DNA of 64,000 bases from assembly GCF_014649775.1 (NCBI RefSeq), contig NZ_BMTR01000014.1:62001-126000 (forward strand), written 5' to 3'. Source of the stretch: Streptomyces longisporoflavus. GTDB taxonomy: Bacteria > Actinomycetota > Actinomycetes > Streptomycetales > Streptomycetaceae. The number at the start of each line of letters is the position of its first letter. Position 1 is the first letter of the stretch. The position numbers and the translations under genes are program-made. Positions 59,785 to 64,000 of this stretch are shown here, in pieces. A model generated the notes under the pieces. That model searched no databases. It saw only the letters and a list, made by a program, of their open reading frames with translations, and was not told where the DNA came from.

Positions 59785-60210
59785 TCATGACTCGGCATTC
59801 ACGGCGCGAGTGGTGCCGGAGTGCGGACGGTGGACGAGACCGCATCGAGAGGCGGTCGAGTGGGCGGGACGCGGGCGCCGGATTAACAGCAGCCGGGCAC
59901 CGGCCGATTCGATCTGTCGCCCGCGTTCGGCTGCTATGGCCTTCGGGCCCAGGTGCGACATGGCGGGGGCGACGACGCCGTAGACGTCCGGCAGCGCCAG
60001 CACGTCGAGGAGACCGGTGAACGCCGCTGACGCCGGTCCGGCAGAGTCGCGGTCGGTGAAGAGGCCCGACAACTGCAGCTCGTGGCTACGGCAGTACTCG
60101 ACCAGCGAGGCGGCCAGCGCTTCCTGCCGTGCTCGGGTTACGTGTGCCAGCCGCAGGAAGCCGTAGACGACCGGGCCGCTGACCAGGCGATGTTCCGTAA
60201 GAGGTTCCAT
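59785..60210 (-). CDS. Resolvase-fold protein lacking the catalytic serine
   Basis: A 141-aa protein starting at ATG 60210 (MEPLTEHRLVSGPVVYGFLR). It resembles the N-terminal domain of serine recombinases (YxRVS...; here YGFLRLAHVTRARQEAL; later GLFTDRDSAGPASAAFTGLL). The Tyr-x-Arg-x-Ser start is YGFLRLA without the nucleophile Ser and no DNA-binding tail follows. A catalytic recombinase role is thus unlikely; a regulatory or structural role in the operon is more probable. It is the first gene of the three-gene unit and diverges from the XRE-TPR gene. Confidence 0.75.
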   Translation of the reverse strand: MEPLTEHRLVSGPVVYGFLRLAHVTRARQEALAASLVEYCRSHELQLSGLFTDRDSAGPASAAFTGLLDVLALPDVYGVVAPAMSHLGPKAIAAERGRQIESAGARLLLIRRPRPAHSTASRCGLVHRPHSGTTRAVNAES

Positions 60211-60363
60211 GCTTGGGACCCTCCAAAGGCTCGACACGTGGTGACGTTCCGAGCATGGCGTCGGACCAACTCGCCGGGAATCACCGCCTGTTCTACTTCC
60301 GTTCCACTTCCGTCCCGCCGTCTCGTCAGGTCTGCTTCGATGGCTGGTGGAAGGGAGCGACGC

Positions 60364-61464
60364 GTGGCGACCGTGCACCACTGGACCGGGCTTGAGGCCA
60401 AGGCATTGCGGCTCGCCCTGCGGCTGAGCGTGCGGGCCTACGCCGAGCGTCTGGGCCTGGCGGTCGCGACCGTGTCCAAGTGGGAGAGCAAGCTCGCCGC
60501 TACTGAGCCGAGACCCGATACCCAGGCCATCCTCGACACCGCCCTCGGACGAGCGGACGCCGCAGTCCACCTGCGCTTCGAGACGCTCCTGTCGGAGATG
60601 GCCGGCAGCGTCGCGACCATCGGCAGACGTGTTGCCTCGTCCGGCCCCAGAGCGTGGGAGTACGAGTCATGGGCCGATGACCTCGACCGTGTCGTGGTCG
60701 CCCTGTCCGGGCAGAACTTCGCCTTCGCCGACAGCCTTCTCACCCGGTGGCTGAGCCGGTTCAAGGCCCATGAGCTGGACGAGAAGGGCCTGTACCTGTT
60801 TGCCCGTTCCACCGCTCTGCTCGGCGACCTCAAACGCGACCAAGGCGTCGTCCTGGGCCCGCTCTCGGCCCAGCACTCCTACGCCGGTGCCCGTACGGTC
60901 TTCAGCCAGCTCGACATCCCCCGCCGCGTCGCCCAGCTCGATCTGTCGCTCGCAGTCGTCACCGAGATGTCCGGCAAGCTGGAAGTCGCCGCCCGCAACT
61001 ACGAGACTCTCGCCGTCGACGACCGGCTCTCTCGCCGCGACCGGGCTCGCGCACGGCTGTGGGTGGGGACGGCGCTGAGCAAAGACGGCGAGCACGACTA
61101 CGCGACCCGCGTCATGCAGGCGGCGACCCGCGAGTTCGAGGATCTCACCGAGCCGGACGACTGGTCGGTGGCCCACCAGAAGCTCGCTCTGGCCCGCCGT
61201 GGCGCCGGCGACCTCTCTCAAGCTCTGCACTTCATCGATATCGCCCGAAGCAGCGGGACGACCGACTCACCGATGCAACGCGTACGCCTGGACACCGCTC
61301 ATGGCCACATCCTGCTCTCCGACGCGGCGACTCTGGATGATGGAATCCTCGTCCTCGACCAGACCGCCAAGGTGGCCGCGCAGTACGGGCTCGTGCACCA
61401 ACTGCGCAGCATCGAGGGTGTCAGGGCCATGAGTGAGGGGCCGACCGGGCCCCGGCAACGGTGA
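60364..61464 (+). CDS. XRE-family regulator with TPR-like domain
   Basis: A 366-aa protein starting at GTG 60364, with GGAAGGGAG 7 nt upstream. The HTH (residues about 10-45: LRLALRLSVRAYAERLGLAV, then SKWESK) precedes TPR-like helices up to the end (KGLYLFARSTALLGDLKRDQ; LDLSLAVVTEMSGKLEVAAR; ALHFIDIARSSG). The architecture resembles Rgg/PlcR-like or actinobacterial conjugation regulators that sense peptides or metabolites. Its stop overlaps the YdcF start, so it is co-expressed with it. The island's own regulator is the natural assignment. Confidence 0.85.
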   Translation: MATVHHWTGLEAKALRLALRLSVRAYAERLGLAVATVSKWESKLAATEPRPDTQAILDTALGRADAAVHLRFETLLSEMAGSVATIGRRVASSGPRAWEYESWADDLDRVVVALSGQNFAFADSLLTRWLSRFKAHELDEKGLYLFARSTALLGDLKRDQGVVLGPLSAQHSYAGARTVFSQLDIPRRVAQLDLSLAVVTEMSGKLEVAARNYETLAVDDRLSRRDRARARLWVGTALSKDGEHDYATRVMQAATREFEDLTEPDDWSVAHQKLALARRGAGDLSQALHFIDIARSSGTTDSPMQRVRLDTAHGHILLSDAATLDDGILVLDQTAKVAAQYGLVHQLRSIEGVRAMSEGPTGPRQR

Positions 61465-62147
61465 CCAGGGAGAACCGCGTGCGCAACGACCATCAGGGCA
61501 TCACCGAGGACCAGTGGCACCAGGCCAAGCTGATCTGGGACTACCACCAGATGCAGCACAAGCTGCGGCCCGTCGACGTGGCGATCGGACTGGGAAGCCA
61601 CGATCTCGGCGTCGCGACCCGCTCCGCCGAGCTGTACCGTGCCGGGCTGTTCCAGACGCTGGTGTTCACCGGCGGCAACAGCCCCACCACCGCCAAGGTC
61701 TTCCCTCGCGGGGAGGCGATCCACTTCCGTGAGCACGCCATCGGGCTCGGTGTCCCTGCCGACGCCATCCTGCTGGAGCCCCACGCAGCCAACACTGGAG
61801 AGAACATCGCGCTCTCCCGCGAGGTCCTCGCCGCCTCCGGCTTCCATCCGGCCACGGTGCTATTGGTCTCCAAGCCGTACATGGAACGGCGATCGTTCGC
61901 GACCGCCCGCAAGCTGTGGCCCGACATCGAGTTCCTCTGCGCGTCGGAGCCGCTGGAATTCGACGACTACCTGAAGAGCATCGGGGACGAGAAGCTCGTT
62001 CTGGACATGCTCGCCGGCGACCTCCAGCGGGTCATCGAGTATCCGAAGCTCGGATTCGCCATCGAGCAGGAAGTCCCCGAGGACGTACATGCAGCGTACG
62101 AATCTCTCATTCGCTCCGGCTTCACCAGCCGCCTCATCGCCTCGTGA
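61461..62147 (+). CDS. YdcF-family (DUF218) protein
   Basis: A 228-aa protein starting at GTG 61461 and overlapping the XRE stop. DUF218 motifs are visible: VDVAIGLGSHDLGVATRSAE near residue 38, VFTGGNSPTTA near 68 and LEPHAANTGENIALSREVL near 107. Then VLLVSKPYMERRSFATARKL completes the Rossmann-like core. Some YdcF/SanA/ElyC proteins affect the cell envelope; YdcF of E. coli binds S-adenosylmethionine. It is followed by a damaged WbqC gene, which it may have overlapped originally. Confidence 0.87.
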   Translation: MTRENRVRNDHQGITEDQWHQAKLIWDYHQMQHKLRPVDVAIGLGSHDLGVATRSAELYRAGLFQTLVFTGGNSPTTAKVFPRGEAIHFREHAIGLGVPADAILLEPHAANTGENIALSREVLAASGFHPATVLLVSKPYMERRSFATARKLWPDIEFLCASEPLEFDDYLKSIGDEKLVLDMLAGDLQRVIEYPKLGFAIEQEVPEDVHAAYESLIRSGFTSRLIAS

Positions 62148-62586
62148 ACAGCCCGCTCCCGGCGGGCTGTGCGCGATCCACCAGCCCAACCTGTTCCCGC
62201 GGCTGACGACACTGGCCAAGCTGTTCGCGGCGGACTACTGGATCATCCTGGACGATGTGCAGTTCACCCGCCGCGACTACCAGCACCGAGCGCGCCTCGC
62301 CGCCATCGACGCACCAGGCGCCAACAGTGGCTCTCCATCCCCACCCATCTCCCGAGCGGGCGATCCACCCTCATCCGAGACGCGCTGGTCGACAACGCGG
62401 AACTCGCGCGCCGCAGGACCGCCGGAATGCTGCGGCAGAACTTCGGAGCCAGCCCGCACTGCCCCTCTCTCGCCCAAGCGCTGGACCCGGTGTTGGACGC
62501 CTTCGCCACCGGCCGGACCTCGGTGATAGCTGAGACCTCCACCCGCGTGCTGCTCGACCTGCTCGGCGGGCGGGGCCGGATCCTCA
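62144..62586 (+). pseudogene. WbqC-like gene, frameshifted and truncated
   Basis: Homology to WbqC proteins is clear only across frames. The frame near 62165-62320 reads CAIHQPNLFPRLTTLAKLFA and DDVQFTRRDYQHRAR, then the match shifts to QQWLSIPTHLPSG and RRRTAGMLRQNFG up to LLDLLGGRGRILRR. The natural GTG start (62144, overlapping the YdcF stop) is in a third frame, so one-base losses near 62160 and 62325 are needed. It ends near 62586 at a junction with the integrase remnant. WbqC members act in sugar nucleotide-linked O-antigen pathways. Sequencing error cannot be excluded. Confidence 0.8.
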
Positions 62587-63018
62587 GAAGATGGATCCTG
62601 GCTCCATCCCGGCAAGGTGACCGACCTCTTCGAGCGCCTCGTCGCCGCCTCCGGCCTCCCGCCGATCCGGCTGCACGATCTGCGGCACGGCGCGGCCACG
62701 CTCATGCTCGCCGCCGACATCGACATAAAGATCGTGTCGGACACTCTCGGGCACAGCGACACCCGGATCACGCGGGACATCTACCAGAGCGTCTTGCCCC
62801 AGGTCGGCAGGAGCGCCGCCGAGGCGACCACGAAGCTCGTCCCCCTCCAGCTCAAGGCCGAGGCCGAGAAAGCGGCACGCAAGGCCGCGAAGAAGGAGAA
62901 GGCCAAGAAGGCTGCGGCCAAGAACGCCGGCAAGGCAAAGGGCGGCAAACCAAAGGACAAGCCGAAAGCCCAGGCCAAGGCGGGCAAGAAGGCCAGGCGC
63001 CGGAAGCCTAAGGAGTAG
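62587..63018 (+). pseudogene. Tyrosine integrase, C-terminal remnant
   Basis: The frame encodes WLHPGKVTDLFERLVAASGL, then the catalytic core parts RLHDLRHGAATLML and LGHSDTRITRDIYQSVL with the tyrosine nucleophile, and finally a long Lys/Ala-rich basic tail. The N-terminal DNA-binding domain and the first catalytic arginine are missing. It joins the WbqC pseudogene near two GGATCCT copies 13 bp apart. This is the expected site-specific recombinase for the tRNA island, but it is inactive as seen. Confidence 0.88.
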
Positions 63019-63104
63019 CTCCCCGAGCGGCTTCGCTCACGCATCGCTCACGCAAGCAATTCCACGGCACCCCCGTCGTGCGCCCCGTCATGCCCCGGGC
63101 ATGA

Positions 63105-63139
63105 AAAAACCCCAGGTCACGGCGAGTGAGTCCTGGGGT
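63105..63139 (-). terminator. Intrinsic terminator of tRNA-Thr
   Basis: A CCCCAGG/CCTGGGG stem with a 15-nt loop (63111-63139) is followed on the minus strand by six T residues (63105-63110). It lies 8 bp after the tRNA 3' end. An identical 29-bp copy is at 57184-57212 beside attL. Confidence 0.88.
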
Positions 63140-63146
63140 TAATCCG

Positions 63147-63189
63147 AGCCGCCTTCGGGATTCGAACCCGAGACCTACGCATTACGAGT
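63147..63189 (-). repeat. attR: 43-bp direct repeat within tRNA-Thr
   Basis: Exact match to 57221-57263. It covers the 3' half of the functional tRNA (anticodon loop onward), so insertion preserved the gene. Confidence 0.92.
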
Positions 63190-63221
63190 GCGTTGCTCTG
63201 GCCATCTGAGCTAAGGCGGCA
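63148..63221 (-). tRNA. tRNA-Thr (CGU anticodon)
   Basis: A 74-nt cloverleaf. The acceptor stem is GCCGCCT/AGGCGGC, the D-arm GCTC/GAGC, and the anticodon stem ACGCA/TGCGT with loop CTCGTAA (anticodon CGU, codon ACG). The T-arm is TCGGG/CCCGA with TTCGAAT. The discriminator base is U; CCA is not encoded. It is the integration target of the island on its left. Confidence 0.97.
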
Positions 63222-63232
63222 CGCGTCCCGCA

Positions 63233-63261
63233 CCTATGGTGCGATCAGCAGCGACGCCAAG
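63233..63261 (-). promoter_or_regulatory. Promoter of tRNA-Thr
   Basis: On the minus strand TTGGCG (63256-63261) and ATAGGT (63233-63238) are spaced by 17 bp, ending about 12 bp before the tRNA 5' end. This fits a sigma-70-type tRNA promoter. Confidence 0.55.
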
Positions 63262-63320
63262 TCTACACAGTTTCCGGGGGTGCTCCGTACACCCCCGGCG
63301 TGCGGCCCTCCCGCCCCCGC

Positions 63321-63390
63321 CTCACCCCTGTGAGCAGCGCTTCCTCACCCGCGTGAGCAGCGATCCCTCACCCCTGTGAGCAGCGCTTCC
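63321..63390. repeat. ~23-bp tandem repeat spanning the hydrolase stop
   Basis: Three copies of CTCACCCCTGTGAGCAGCGC-type units start at 63321, 63344 and 63367. The stop of the terminal hydrolase gene (63368-63370) is in the last copy. Each unit has a short CTCAC/GTGAG inverted repeat. Confidence 0.85.
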
Positions 63391-64000
63391 CGTCGTCCGG
63401 GATCTTGCCCTCCAGCAAGTAGGCGTTGATCGTCGAGTCCACGCAGTCGCTGCCGCGTCCGTACGCCGTGTGGCCGTCCCCCTCGTAGGTGAGCAGCTTG
63501 CCGGAGGAGAGCTGGTCGGCCAGGGACTCGGCCCAGCGGTAGGGGGTGGCCGGGTCGCGCGTGGTGCCGACCACCACGATGGGGTCCGCGCCCTCCGCCT
63601 TGATGCGGTGCGGCTTCCCCGTCGCCTTCACCGGCCAGTACGTGCAGTTCAGCGAGGCCCAGGCCAGGCCCTCGCCGAAGAGCGGCGAGGCCTTCTCGAA
63701 GTCCGGGACCGACTTCTTCACCTCGGCCGCCGTGTCGAAGGCGGGGGGCAGGTCCAGGCAGTTCACGGCGGCGTTGGCGAACATGAGGTTCGCGTACGAG
63801 CCGTCGCCCTCACGCTCGTAGTAGCTGTCCGAGAGGGCGAGGAGGCCCGCGCCGTCCTTGTCCCTCATCGCGGTGGTGAGCGCCGTGCGCAGCTGGGGCC
63901 AGGCCGCCTCGTCGTACATCGCGGCGATCACGCCCGTCGTGGCCAGCGCCTCGCCGAGTTTGCGGCCGTCGGAGTCGCCGGCGGGAATCGGCGCACGGTC
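63368..64000 (-). CDS. Alpha/beta hydrolase (tripeptidyl aminopeptidase-like), C-terminal part
   Basis: The reading frame is open to the window's right edge, so only the last ~210 residues are visible. They contain the TAP-like C-terminal domain: VVGTTRDPATPYRWAESLAD (with the acid residue) and GDGHTAYGRGSDCVDSTINA (catalytic His near the end, flanked by a conserved Cys). These features match secreted Streptomyces tripeptidyl aminopeptidases and related proteases. The start, signal peptide and nucleophile lie outside the window. The stop is inside a tandem repeat. Confidence 0.88.
   Translation of the reverse strand, partial: DRAPIPAGDSDGRKLGEALATTGVIAAMYDEAAWPQLRTALTTAMRDKDGAGLLALSDSYYEREGDGSYANLMFANAAVNCLDLPPAFDTAAEVKKSVPDFEKASPLFGEGLAWASLNCTYWPVKATGKPHRIKAEGADPIVVVGTTRDPATPYRWAESLADQLSSGKLLTYEGDGHTAYGRGSDCVDSTINAYLLEGKIPDDGKRCSQG

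Larger units (their letters stand above)
57221..63189. mobile_element. Decayed integrative element (genomic island) in tRNA-Thr(CGU)
   Basis: A 5.97-kb segment bounded by 43-bp direct repeats of the tRNA 3' half. It carries a toxin-antitoxin pair, three small regulators or enzymes, an XRE-TPR regulator, YdcF and WbqC genes, and the C-terminal piece of a tyrosine recombinase next to attR. No replication or transfer genes are seen. Integration at a tRNA by a tyrosine integrase adjacent to the attachment site is the classic layout. The integrase truncation and frame losses suggest it can no longer move itself. Confidence 0.88.

Noticed and set aside
59785..60210. Functional serine recombinase for island mobility
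   Set aside because: The catalytic Ser and the DNA-binding domain are missing; the attachment site in a tRNA also fits a tyrosine integrase.
63321..63390. Possible small CRISPR array
   Set aside because: Copies are directly adjacent without unique spacers and continue into coding sequence, so it is a simple tandem repeat. No cas genes were seen.

Overview
This window looks like chromosomal DNA from a Streptomyces species. The GC content is very high with strong third-position GC, GTG starts and 4-bp start/stop overlaps are common, and the gene content is typical of the genus: a TipA regulator with its promoter, a SARP/AfsR-type regulator, a WhiJ-type XRE/ATPase/DUF397 cluster, zinc-free ribosomal protein paralogues and a folP-folB-folK/folE/ftsH/hpt/tilS block. 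Both ends are cut inside genes (nuoD on the left, an alpha/beta hydrolase on the right).

Region 1 (1-24900) is mostly conserved core. It has a second nuoD, paired bPH2 membrane proteins, an osmoprotectant ABC importer split over two divergent units, an esterase and an MprF-like membrane protein. These are followed by folate synthesis (folP, folB, folK, with folE convergent), ftsH, hpt, tilS, a zinc metalloprotease, a PBP4-type carboxypeptidase, inorganic pyrophosphatase, a ThrE-type exporter and a DedA protein.

Region 2 (24900-38300) is regulatory and accessory. tipA has a MerR-type promoter with a 19-bp spacer and an internal start for the short TipAS form. Next come glutamate decarboxylase and a PadR regulator that probably controls a DrrAB-like exporter and a divergent VOC protein through three TCAA-N2-TTGA operators. 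A WhiJ-type cluster has two genes that carry inverted copies of a 30-bp upstream element. A divergent Zur-type regulon encodes cysteine-free S18, L31, L33, L28 and S14 plus a CobW-family protein.

Region 3 (38300-57100) holds a FUSC transporter, a DUF2786 protein, a MacB-like ABC pair, a carbon-nitrogen hydrolase, a DNA polymerase I-like protein without a 5' nuclease, a 1074-aa SARP regulator, a two-component system with Gly/Ser-rich insertions, small lipoproteins and a TetR regulator.

Region 4 (57221-63189) is a 5.9-kb genomic island in a tRNA-Thr(CGU) gene. It is bounded by 43-bp direct repeats of the tRNA 3' half, and the tRNA terminator is also duplicated. It carries a MerR-DUF433/PIN-like toxin-antitoxin pair, a three-gene operon (resolvase-fold protein, HATPase, zinc-ribbon protein), an XRE-TPR regulator with a YdcF protein, a frame-disrupted WbqC gene and only the C-terminal end of a tyrosine integrase. 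It therefore looks immobile and decaying. The intact tRNA and the hydrolase gene follow.

A recurring oddity is short tandem duplication at the 3' ends of genes, often including the stop codon (folE, drrB-like permease, anti-sigma-type ATPase, lipoprotein, 132-aa hypothetical, terminal hydrolase).
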